A stretch of DNA of 64,000 nt from Chthonomonas sp. Its GTDB lineage: Bacteria > Armatimonadota > Fimbriimonadia > Fimbriimonadales > Fimbriimonadaceae. The stretch lies in contig JAEURP010000006.1 of assembly GCA_016788585.1 (NCBI GenBank), forward strand, positions 62,001 to 126,000. The letters run 5' to 3'. The notes below the pieces were generated by a model. That model was not told where the DNA came from. It did not search any database and saw only the letters and a list, made by a program, of their open reading frames with translations. A program made the translations under genes and the position numbers. Below are positions 25,629-32,644 of the stretch, piece by piece; position 1 is the first letter of the stretch; every line of letters begins with the position of its first letter.

Positions 25629-27344
25629 TCAAGATTTCTTGTTTTTTAGTTCTTCGAGGCTCCGCTGAATGATCTCTAGCTTCGAGGCGTCCTCACCCAA
25701 CCCACCCTTTATTCGTTGTAACTCGCGTTCTGCCTTCTTTTGTTTGAGCCAATTGATTGCGTCCGCAAGTGATTCCTGACTCATGGAAAGGATGGCCTTA
25801 GCCTCGAGCATCGCGAAAACATCTTGCACTTCGGGATCGAGTCCCGGAACCCATTGATTGGCTGCGCCGGATGGTGGGCCATCTGACCATTTCGCCAGCA
25901 AGAGGGAAGCCACTTGCACTCCTTGTCCAGTAAAGAAAAGGTCTTCTTGGAGGGCAAGAAAGGCTGCCCTTCGCAATTCGGGCATGAGCAAAGCCCGTAT
26001 CACCTGGCCTTCACTGGCATGGACCGCCGCCTTAGGAACTTTGGTCGCCGTTTGAACGACCGCACGGGCAGGTGCCTTTCTTCTGCGAAGTACTTCACGC
26101 TTAATGAGCTTTTCAGCGGCAACCCGATCTCGAATGCCTGGATATAGCCCCGCGAGCTCTGTAGAGTACCGCTCGATTTCCAAAAGGCTCTTAGCACTGG
26201 CAAGAATGGAAAACGCTTCGGCCCAAAACTCATCGTGCTCCGGCTTCATTCGTTGCCTCAATTGCTCCATGCGAAACTCGGTTGGGGGTACGGCCGATGC
26301 AACTGCTGCCAGTACCGCATCCGGACCACCTGAACGCAAGAGGGTGTCAGGGTCTTGACCATCAGCCATCAGCGCGATCTTGACTTTCACCCCCTGCGCA
26401 GTGAGCATCTTCTCCGCTCGGTCGGCGGCGGCTTGACCGGCTTTGTCGGCATCATAAAGAATCACCGCTTCCTGCGCCCATCTTTTGATGAGCGCGACGT
26501 GCTCTTCGCTGAGACTGGTGCCGAGCGAAGCCACCGCTTCTTTCACTCCGGCTCTGTGACAGGCGATGACGTCGAGAAACCCCTCGACCAACACGCACCG
26601 TCCAGATTCCGACATAACACTTCGGGCGATGTTCATTCCATAAAGTGTTCGGCGCTTTGAGAAGAGAGGCGTATCGCTGCTGTTAATGTACTTTGGAATG
26701 CCGTCGCCGATAATGCGCCCGCCAAACGCTACCAATCGGCCCCGTTCATCAAGAATTGGAATTACGAGTCGGCTTCGAAACCGATCAAAGTACCCGCCGC
26801 TGGAATCCTTCTCCACCAGAAAGAGCTCCTGACATTCTTGAAGCGAGTAGCCAGCTTTCTTCAAATGATTCGCCAGCAAGTCCCCGGATGGTGGACCAAA
26901 TCCCAGCCCCCACTCCTTCCGCACGGAAGAATCAAGTCCGCGCCCATCGCAGTAGCTCTTGGCGAGATCGGAGCGCTCGAATTGGTCGACAAAGAACTCT
27001 TGTGCAAGGTTCATTGCCGCCTGCCTCCTTTGCCTCAAAGCAATTTCCGGATCGGAGGGACGCCGGCTGAGTTCCACACCCGCCTCGGCAGCAAGCACTT
27101 CTAGCGCTTCTCGAAAAGTGAGCCGATCCAACTCCATGACGAAGTTGAAAACGTCGCCCTTTGCCCCACAGGACCAACAGCGGTATGTCCCGGTTGAGGG
27201 ATTTACGCTAAACGAGGGGTTCTTATCGTCATGAAAGGGGCAGAGGCCAGTGAAGCCTCTGCCCGTTTTCTTCAGATTGACACGCCGTTCAATGACGTTG
27301 ACGATGTTGATCCGCGAACGGACTTTTTCAACGTCGTCCGACAC
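25629..27344 (-). CDS. dnaG: DNA primase
   Basis: DnaG makes the RNA primers for DNA replication. The 571-aa protein starts with a CHC2 zinc-binding domain: Cys35, His38, Cys56 and Cys59. The TOPRIM catalytic core has the VEGFLDVIACHRAG glutamate site and the YDADKAGQAAADRA acidic pair. A C-terminal helicase-binding region follows. The start is a GTG at 27344, 6 bp after the stop of the glycine-rich protein gene, so the two are likely one transcript. The 88 bp between dnaG and the sigma gene contain a possible -10 (TATAGT on the minus strand at 25591-25596). Confidence 0.96.
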   Translation of the reverse strand: MSDDVEKVRSRINIVNVIERRVNLKKTGRGFTGLCPFHDDKNPSFSVNPSTGTYRCWSCGAKGDVFNFVMELDRLTFREALEVLAAEAGVELSRRPSDPEIALRQRRQAAMNLAQEFFVDQFERSDLAKSYCDGRGLDSSVRKEWGLGFGPPSGDLLANHLKKAGYSLQECQELFLVEKDSSGGYFDRFRSRLVIPILDERGRLVAFGGRIIGDGIPKYINSSDTPLFSKRRTLYGMNIARSVMSESGRCVLVEGFLDVIACHRAGVKEAVASLGTSLSEEHVALIKRWAQEAVILYDADKAGQAAADRAEKMLTAQGVKVKIALMADGQDPDTLLRSGGPDAVLAAVASAVPPTEFRMEQLRQRMKPEHDEFWAEAFSILASAKSLLEIERYSTELAGLYPGIRDRVAAEKLIKREVLRRRKAPARAVVQTATKVPKAAVHASEGQVIRALLMPELRRAAFLALQEDLFFTGQGVQVASLLLAKWSDGPPSGAANQWVPGLDPEVQDVFAMLEAKAILSMSQESLADAINWLKQKKAERELQRIKGGLGEDASKLEIIQRSLEELKNKKS

Positions 27345-27350
27345 GACCGC

Positions 27351-28148
27351 TTAGGCCTTTCCGGCGGCCACGACCACACCAGTAACGTGGTGAGGCGTAT
27401 TTGGGCGAGTTCGAGAAAGTCGGAAAGCGACACGGTCCTTCACGAGGTAACGGACAACAATATTGTCGCCATTAATCTCATAAGCATCCGGCGCACCGTA
27501 CCTCTTGATCAAGTCGTTAAAGTGCATGTCGAAGGTGATGCCCTTGCGAGTTCGCACCTTGCTGTCTTTCAGTCCAAGCGCTTCGATCTGAACGACTCGG
27601 TTGAACTTATCAAAAACAAATCCATAGTGAGCATTGGCTCGTTTGTACACCCATCGGGTGAAGAGTGTACGATCACCGCCGCCGCCGCTACCGGAGCCAC
27701 TGTTTCCGCCACCACCGGCACTTTCGCCACCGGGGCGACTTAGGCCACCACCCTCTGCACCATCCCCGTCCCCTGGACGACGAAGCTGTCGGAATTCAGT
27801 GCTACCTGTACCAAATGGATCACCAATGATCTTCGGTGCTGATCCTGGGTTACCCGTGGCCGAAAGGTTTGTGTTCTCCTGCGTAGCCTGACCTGCACCG
27901 CCACTCGATCGACCACCGCCGCCGCCGCCACCCGTTCCACCGCCGCCGGAGTTGGCTGCGGCGATCGCCAGGATCTCGTCCGGCGAGCCGTACATGTTCA
28001 CCACGCGAGTTCCCGTGTCGTACAAACGAATACCAACAAGGCCCGTCTCAGCGGAGGTCGTCCGAGCCGTCGGGCGGGAGGACTGCGCATTGATGAGAAC
28101 GCCGCTGATGACCAGGGCACCAACCATCAAAGTTCGAAATCGAAACAT
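27351..28148 (-). CDS. Exported glycine-rich protein with a duplicated small domain
   Basis: A 265-aa protein with a signal peptide (1-21, ending INA). I do not recognise the family. It seems to contain two copies of a roughly 55-residue unit: VGIRLYDTGTRVVNMYGSPDEI then RWVYKRANAHYGFVFDKFNRVVQIEALG, and KGITFDMHFNDLIKRYGAPDAYEI then VVRYLVKDRVAFRLS (fragments given separately). The YG-x-PD turn recurs in both. About 100 residues of low-complexity Gly/Ser-rich sequence split the first copy. The pattern recalls BamE/OmlA-type small domains, but this is weak. It lies 6 bp upstream of dnaG on the same strand. Confidence 0.68.
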   Translation of the reverse strand: MFRFRTLMVGALVISGVLINAQSSRPTARTTSAETGLVGIRLYDTGTRVVNMYGSPDEILAIAAANSGGGGTGGGGGGGRSSGGAGQATQENTNLSATGNPGSAPKIIGDPFGTGSTEFRQLRRPGDGDGAEGGGLSRPGGESAGGGGNSGSGSGGGGDRTLFTRWVYKRANAHYGFVFDKFNRVVQIEALGLKDSKVRTRKGITFDMHFNDLIKRYGAPDAYEINGDNIVVRYLVKDRVAFRLSRTRPNTPHHVTGVVVAAGKA

Positions 28149-28155
28149 CTCATCC

Positions 28156-28161
28156 AGTATG
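28156..28161 (-). promoter_or_regulatory. Predicted near-leaderless -10 (CATACT)
   Basis: CATACT on the minus strand ends 7 nt before the ATG at 28148, at the head of the glycine-rich protein, dnaG, sigma, mfd block. Confidence 0.4.
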
Positions 28162-28241
28162 ACGGAAGAAACCCACGCAACGGTTACAGGGCTTTTGCGG
28201 CATTTTGAACCAAGCCATTCCGGGTATACGTATGAACCATC

Positions 28242-28565
28242 ATGGCAGCTAACTTAACGGTAGAAGCAAGCGACTTTGACACTCGAGTTTTGGGCTCCGA
28301 CAAGCCTGTGCTCGTCGACTTTTGGGCAGAATGGTGTGGCCCCTGCAAGCAAATTGGCCCTTCGATAGAGGCTCTAGCAACAGAGTTTGCAGGAAAAGCC
28401 GATGTCGTTAAGGTCGATGTCGACTCCGCAGGAGACGTGGCGGCTCGGTACGGCATCATGAGCATCCCGGCACTCCTCGTTTTCAAGGACGGTAAGGAAG
28501 TTGATCGTATGGTTGGCGCCCAACCCAAGGACGTCATCGCCAACCTCATCAATCGGCACCTCTGA
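28242..28565 (+). CDS. trxA: Thioredoxin
   Basis: A 107-aa thioredoxin with the WCGPC active site at Cys32 and Cys35, the buried Asp26, the cis-proline loop (SIPALLVF) and the C-terminal GAQPKDVIANLI helix. It has no signal peptide and should act as the cytoplasmic disulfide reductase. It starts a small plus-strand run with the nucleotidase gene 17 bp downstream. A TATACGTAT occurs upstream, but without the flanks of the operator found at 19.7 and 21 kb. Confidence 0.95.
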   Translation: MAANLTVEASDFDTRVLGSDKPVLVDFWAEWCGPCKQIGPSIEALATEFAGKADVVKVDVDSAGDVAARYGIMSIPALLVFKDGKEVDRMVGAQPKDVIANLINRHL

Positions 28566-28582
28566 AATCTGAGGCTACGACC

Positions 28583-29482
28583 ATGGCTTACTCGCTAGAT
28601 GACAAGTTGGTCGTAGCCATTTCATCGCGGGCGCTCTTCGGGTTTGAAGACGCCCATGAGGTCTTCGCAAATGAGGGCGAAGACGCTTATCGAGAACATC
28701 AACTGGGTCGCTTGGACGAGCCGGCTCCGCCTGGCGTAGCCTTTCCGCTCGTTCAGAAGTTGTTGCGACTCAATGACGAAGGAGCAAACCGAGTCGAGGT
28801 AGTTGTCCTGTCAAGGAACGATCCGGTTTCCGGTCTAAGAGTCTTCAAGAGCGCTGAAGCCCATGGGCTAAATATCTCCCGAGGGGCATTCACCCAAGGG
28901 AAATCGCCTTGGCCATACCTGAAGCCATTTCGAGCTGGCCTCTTTCTCAGCGCAGAAGCCGAAGACGTGTGTCAGGCACTCGCCAACGGTATTCCGGCGG
29001 CAAGCATCTTCGAAGGCGCATCGAAGCAGGACGGCAACCCGGATGAGATTCGAATCGCCTTTGATGGGGACGCTGTTCTTTTTGGCGATTCCGCCGAGAG
29101 GGTTTACCAAGAAGCGGGGCTAGAGCGTTTCTATGAACACGAGAAGGAGCACAAGACGGAACCTCTCGAGCCCGGCCCGTTCGCGCCCTTCCTTAGGGCT
29201 TTGCACGAACTGCAAACTGGAAACTTATCGATTGGAATTCGTACCGCTCTCGTAACTGCCCGCAATGCTCCAGCTCACGATCGCGCCATTCGCACCCTAA
29301 TGAACTGGAATGTACGGGTGGACGAAGCATTTTTCTTGGGGGGCGTCGAAAAAGGAGAAATGCTGGCTGCATTCAATCCCGACTTCTTCTTTGATGATCA
29401 GGCCGCTCACATCGAAAGCGCATTACGGAATGACATTGCTGCTGGCCATGTTGTGCACGGCGTACGTAATCAGGGTTCTTGA
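28583..29482 (+). CDS. Cytosolic 5'-nucleotidase family protein (NT5C1-like)
   Basis: The 299-aa protein matches the 5'-nucleotidase family named for animal NT5C1: LVVAISSRALFGFEDAHEV at the N-terminus, VEVVVLSRNDPVSGLRVF near residue 73, ISRGAFTQG and AGLFLSAEAEDVCQAL. The bacterial members are about 300 aa, as here. They dephosphorylate nucleoside monophosphates in the cytoplasm. DGDAVLFGDSAERVYQ near residue 155 fits the HAD-type metal site. It is in line with trxA and followed 20 bp later by a MarR regulator. Confidence 0.87.
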   Translation: MAYSLDDKLVVAISSRALFGFEDAHEVFANEGEDAYREHQLGRLDEPAPPGVAFPLVQKLLRLNDEGANRVEVVVLSRNDPVSGLRVFKSAEAHGLNISRGAFTQGKSPWPYLKPFRAGLFLSAEAEDVCQALANGIPAASIFEGASKQDGNPDEIRIAFDGDAVLFGDSAERVYQEAGLERFYEHEKEHKTEPLEPGPFAPFLRALHELQTGNLSIGIRTALVTARNAPAHDRAIRTLMNWNVRVDEAFFLGGVEKGEMLAAFNPDFFFDDQAAHIESALRNDIAAGHVVHGVRNQGS

Positions 29483-29484
29483 TC

Positions 29485-29499
29485 ATTAGGTAACCTAAT
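29485..29499 (+). promoter_or_regulatory. Operator and -10 for marR (ATTAGG-TAA-CCTAAT)
   Basis: A 6-bp inverted repeat with a 3-bp spacer ends 3 nt before the ATG at 29503. Its TAACCT (29491-29496) sits exactly 6 nt before the ATG like the other leaderless -10 elements, so a protein bound here would block the promoter. MarR proteins typically bind such repeats to repress themselves. Confidence 0.6.
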
Positions 29500-29502
29500 T
29501 GC

Positions 29503-29931
29503 ATGGCAGAGACCGTGCTCATTCCCCGCATTGCCGTCCTCTACGAGTTGCAGTCGTCCTACCTTGAGCCCAAGCTCAAAAAACTGGGAATCAGCCTCAA
29601 TACGTTTCATCTTCTAATGGCAATCCAGAACTCGGGCGAGAAAGTCTCACAGATCGAAATCGCCCGTCGTCTCGGCATCTCTCCAGCGACTCTCTCCGAA
29701 ACGGTGAGCCTCCATATTGGCAAGGGACTTCTCGAGCAAGTCGTCTCCAAGAAGGACCGGCGAGTCAAGTTTCTTCGACTTACGAAGAGTGCGAACTCCA
29801 AGGTCAAAGACATTCGCAAGTTACTTAGCAACCTTGAGAAACTGATGCTGGAGGGAATCAGCGGCAGCAATGTCCGTACTGCGGCAACCATCCTCGATGC
29901 TGCGATAGAAAACATCGAAAAGACGCTCTAA
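29503..29931 (+). CDS. MarR-family transcriptional regulator
   Basis: A 142-aa winged-helix protein with the MarR layout: an N-terminal dimerisation helix, HTH with VSQIEIARRLGISPATLSET, the wing with VVSKKDRRVKFLRLTKSA, and a C-terminal helix. The D-R-R in the wing is the classic DNA-backbone contact. Likely ligands are small phenolic or stress compounds, and the target genes are unknown. Self-regulation is suggested by the palindrome overlapping its -10. It lies 20 bp after the nucleotidase gene, so some read-through is possible. Confidence 0.9.
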   Translation: MAETVLIPRIAVLYELQSSYLEPKLKKLGISLNTFHLLMAIQNSGEKVSQIEIARRLGISPATLSETVSLHIGKGLLEQVVSKKDRRVKFLRLTKSANSKVKDIRKLLSNLEKLMLEGISGSNVRTAATILDAAIENIEKTL

Positions 29932-29971
29932 ACTTAGACCTTTCGCCGTCTTGGAAATTGAGAGGACGGCC

Positions 29972-30346
29972 ATGATCCGAATCGTTGGAATCGAACGTAA
30001 TCAGGACCCGAACCGCGAGTTCATTTTGTTGCAGAATCAGGGCTCATTGCGCCAACTGCTACGAGGTTGCGCAGTCATTCCAGATAGCCGCTGCGACCTT
30101 CCATGTGCTTCTGGCTCCATGCACCTCTTTGCCGACGAGACACAAGTCGTGCCCGGGGCATTTATCATGCTCCATACGGGAGTTGGCGAGCCAAAGTGGA
30201 CAGTTACACGCGACGGATCACGGGTTTATCACGCCTACATGAATCGGTCTTCATGCGTTTGGGAGGAGGTGCACGGCCCACTCCATGTTCTGGGAATTCA
30301 GCACACCTACACCGAGCGAGCTACGCAAGCGCTTACGCTCCGTTAA
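29972..30346 (+). CDS. Small protein with lamin-tail-domain-like pattern
   Basis: A 124-aa protein with no signal peptide. The strand pattern IRIVGIERN, then REFILLQNQG, LRGCAVI, MHLFADE, VPGAFIMLHTG and CVWEE follows the lamin-tail domain, an Ig-like fold that usually reads E-x-I-x-L-x-N-x-G, then L-x-G, PG and VW. The match is by eye and moderate. I chose the ATG at 29972 because AGAGGA lies 6 nt upstream; a TTG at 29951 is in frame. Its 3' end overlaps the convergent pth gene by 14 bp. Confidence 0.6.
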   Translation: MIRIVGIERNQDPNREFILLQNQGSLRQLLRGCAVIPDSRCDLPCASGSMHLFADETQVVPGAFIMLHTGVGEPKWTVTRDGSRVYHAYMNRSSCVWEEVHGPLHVLGIQHTYTERATQALTLR

Positions 30347-30926
30347 AGTCACCCATCGCCCGCTCAACGCCAGCTTCAATGATCCGCTCGATCGCTCGGA
30401 CAGACTTGGTCACCACTTCGGCGACGACTTGTCGCTCATCTGGATGAAACTTGTTTAAGACGTGGTCGACCGTTTCGCCTTCCTTACCAATTCCAATTCG
30501 AATTCGAGGATAGCCCTGCGTACCCAAAGAGTGGATGATCGATTTATGTCCGTTGTGTCCGCCCGACCCCCCTTCACTTCGAACTCGTAGTCGGCCCAAA
30601 GGCAGGTCTAAGTCATCGGCAACAACTACAATTCGTTCGGGCATTAAACCATAACTCTGCACCAAGGCGCTAACGGCCTGACCACTCAAGTTCATGTACG
30701 TCATCGGCCTTGCCAGCACGATAGAGACGCCATTTGCCACACCCTCCCCGTAGACGGCTCGGTGCTTCCGATGGGTCAACTTGATCTTGTGCGCTCCTGC
30801 CAGAGCCTCCACAACGTCAAATCCTATGTTGTGACGCGTGCCTGCGTACTCCGGGCCTGGATTACCCAGGCCGACAATCATCCACTCGGGTGGAAGTGTT
30901 GGTGCCTTGGGCTTGCGTCGGAACAC
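30333..30926 (-). CDS. pth: Peptidyl-tRNA hydrolase
   Basis: Pth recycles tRNA from peptidyl-tRNA that has dropped off the ribosome. The 197-aa protein has MIVGLGNPGPEYAGTRHN with catalytic His32, the VVADDLDLPLGRLRVR strand with its Asp, and GGSGGHNGHKSIIHSLG. The N-terminus has about 15 extra residues before the family start, yet a TATTCT hexamer exactly 6 nt before the GTG at 30926 supports that start over the internal ATG. It stands alone. Confidence 0.95.
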   Translation of the reverse strand: MFRRKPKAPTLPPEWMIVGLGNPGPEYAGTRHNIGFDVVEALAGAHKIKLTHRKHRAVYGEGVANGVSIVLARPMTYMNLSGQAVSALVQSYGLMPERIVVVADDLDLPLGRLRVRSEGGSGGHNGHKSIIHSLGTQGYPRIRIGIGKEGETVDHVLNKFHPDERQVVAEVVTKSVRAIERIIEAGVERAMGDFNGA

Positions 30927-30932
30927 GACATA

Positions 30933-30938
30933 AGAATA
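30933..30938 (-). promoter_or_regulatory. Predicted leaderless -10 (TATTCT) for pth
   Basis: TATTCT on the minus strand ends 6 nt before the GTG at 30926. Confidence 0.55.
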
Positions 30939-31049
30939 CCGCTACCAAACTATGACTAATAATCGTTTGAGTTCCGCAGTGTTTATCCGCTGCTGATTGC
31001 CATAAAGTAGCGTATTCTATTTCTTTGCTTTCGATTATTCGTTAAAATT

Positions 31050-31078
31050 TTGATTTCGCAAGACCCAGAGAGTATCAT
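31050..31078 (+). promoter_or_regulatory. Leaderless sigma-70 promoter: TTGATT, 17 nt, TATCAT
   Basis: A full -35/-10 pair with a 17-nt spacer. The -10 ends 6 nt before the ATG at 31085, which places the transcript start at or next to the A of ATG, and no Shine-Dalgarno sequence is present. Confidence 0.65.
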
Positions 31079-31084
31079 CTAGCT

Positions 31085-32257
31085 ATGCGCTTCGCCACTA
31101 AAGCCATTCGAATTGGGCAGAACCCAGAAAGTGAGCACCGCTCCGTCACCTATCCTCTGTACCAAACCTCGACCTTTGCCTGGGATCAAATCGACGAGGA
31201 GCCCAAGGTCGCCTACAGCCGGGTTAATAATCCCAACCGCTTGGTCCTTGAGGAAGTTCTGGCAAGCATGGAAAACGGCACGCATTGTACGTGCTTCAGC
31301 AGTGGCATGGCGGCCGTGGTCGCCGCGCTTAGCCTGTTGGAAGCAGGCGATCACGTCCTTGTTGCAAGCGATATCTATGGCGGAACGCATCGCTACATCG
31401 CCGACATTTTGCCTAGGCAGGGCATCAGCTATGCCGTGTTCGATGCCTGTTCTCCTGAATCGATCGGCGCGACCGTCACGCCAAAAACAAAGATGGTCGT
31501 GTTCGAGAGCCCAACGAACCCCCTACTTCGTGTTTGCGATATTCGAGCGGTCGTCGCAGAGGCCCAGAAGCACGGTCTTATCACGGTTTTCGACAATACC
31601 TTTGCGTCCCCGGCTCTTCAGCGGCCACTCGACCTCGGTTGCGACATAGTAATCCACAGCACCACCAAGTACATCACAGGACACAGCGACGTCATCGGCG
31701 GCGCACTGATCACGGCGAATCCTGCTTATGGCGAAGCGGCCGCTGAGTGGGTCAAAAACACGGGTGCAAGCCCAAGTCCCTTCGATGCCTGGCTCTGTCT
31801 GCGCGGCCTCAAGACTTTGGCGCTTCGCATGGAGCGCCATTCTCAAAATGCCATGCGAATCGCCGAATGGCTGACCCAGCAAGAGGATGTCAAGGCGGTT
31901 TACTATCCAGGATTGGCTGATAACCCATTCCACCAGGTGGCAAAGTCGCAAATGGACGGATTCAGCGGGATGTTGTCATTCGAGTTTGGCACCGTTGAAA
32001 TGGCCAAAACCGCCGCGATGAACACAAAGATCTTCCTGCTTGCCGAGTCCCTCGGAGGTGTCGAATCACTGATTGGCTACCCTACCTTGATGTCGCACGG
32101 TTGCATGACCGAAGAAGAGCGAGTCGAGCGCGGCGTTCATCCAAACTTGCTTCGACTCAGTGTGGGAATTGAGGACGCGGACGACCTAATTGAAGATCTA
32201 GGCAATGCATTTGCGGTCGCACGACAATCTGCCCGTGTCGCCGCGGTAAAAGTTTAG
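31085..32257 (+). CDS. Cystathionine gamma-synthase/lyase family PLP enzyme
   Basis: The 390-aa protein is a Cys/Met-metabolism PLP enzyme. Lys195 in HSTTKYITGHSD binds PLP. YSRVNNPNRLVLEE, FSSGMAAVVAALS and the C-terminal ESLGGVESLIGYPTLMSH block are standard for cystathionine gamma-synthase and gamma- or beta-lyases. The synthase makes cystathionine from O-acyl-homoserine and cysteine; the lyases run the reverse direction. Sequence alone does not decide, so I give no symbol. It is likely leaderless and followed 12 bp later by a small lipoprotein gene. Confidence 0.9.
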   Translation: MRFATKAIRIGQNPESEHRSVTYPLYQTSTFAWDQIDEEPKVAYSRVNNPNRLVLEEVLASMENGTHCTCFSSGMAAVVAALSLLEAGDHVLVASDIYGGTHRYIADILPRQGISYAVFDACSPESIGATVTPKTKMVVFESPTNPLLRVCDIRAVVAEAQKHGLITVFDNTFASPALQRPLDLGCDIVIHSTTKYITGHSDVIGGALITANPAYGEAAAEWVKNTGASPSPFDAWLCLRGLKTLALRMERHSQNAMRIAEWLTQQEDVKAVYYPGLADNPFHQVAKSQMDGFSGMLSFEFGTVEMAKTAAMNTKIFLLAESLGGVESLIGYPTLMSHGCMTEEERVERGVHPNLLRLSVGIEDADDLIEDLGNAFAVARQSARVAAVKV

Positions 32258-32263
32258 TAGAAT
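32258..32263 (+). promoter_or_regulatory. Predicted leaderless -10 (TAGAAT)
   Basis: TAGAAT ends 6 nt before the GTG at 32270, in the 12-bp gap after the cystathionine enzyme gene. Confidence 0.45.
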
Positions 32264-32269
32264 GCCGTT

Positions 32270-32641
32270 GTGCTAAAGAACTTGCGCTTCGCGCTTCTAC
32301 TATTGGTTATCGCGGGATGTTCCGGGGGCGAGACCGTCATGGGCGTCGCCGTTTATCCCGGCGCCACAAAGTCTGACAACGCTGGCTTGGCCGCCGAAAT
32401 GGGTGGCAAGGGGCTCGAAGTGGCGACATTCAAAACGAAGGACGCCCACGCAAAGGTTGCCGAATTCTATAAGTCGAAGTTCACAAAAGAGAAGCCGATG
32501 GAACTAAGCTTCGGCGGTGACTCAGTCAGTGTCTTTCGTGCCGAAGATGCCAACACCAAGACAGTGGTGGTGGTGCAACGCAAGAAGGCAGACTCCGAAA
32601 CCACGATTGAGATTGCCAGCGGCAAGCAAGACGAGAAGTAA
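32270..32641 (+). CDS. Hypothetical lipoprotein
   Basis: A 123-aa protein with a lipoprotein signal (hydrophobic core then LVIAGC, lipid on Cys17). The mature part begins with VAVYPGATKSDNAGL, followed by a helix-strand section with AHAKVAEFYKSKF and two beta strands ending TTIEIASGK. This small alpha/beta pattern, with a YPGA start and a K-x-x-x-F-Y-K helix, is seen in several unnamed lipoproteins of similar size. The start is GTG, supported by the TAGAAT 6 nt upstream. Convergent with the GHL10 gene (3-bp gap). Confidence 0.7.
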   Translation: MLKNLRFALLLLVIAGCSGGETVMGVAVYPGATKSDNAGLAAEMGGKGLEVATFKTKDAHAKVAEFYKSKFTKEKPMELSFGGDSVSVFRAEDANTKTVVVVQRKKADSETTIEIASGKQDEK

Positions 32642-32644
32642 GTC

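Noticed and set aside
28225-28238. TATACGTAT before trxA as a third operator copy
   Set aside because: Only the 9-bp core is shared; the TGTG/CACA flanks are missing.
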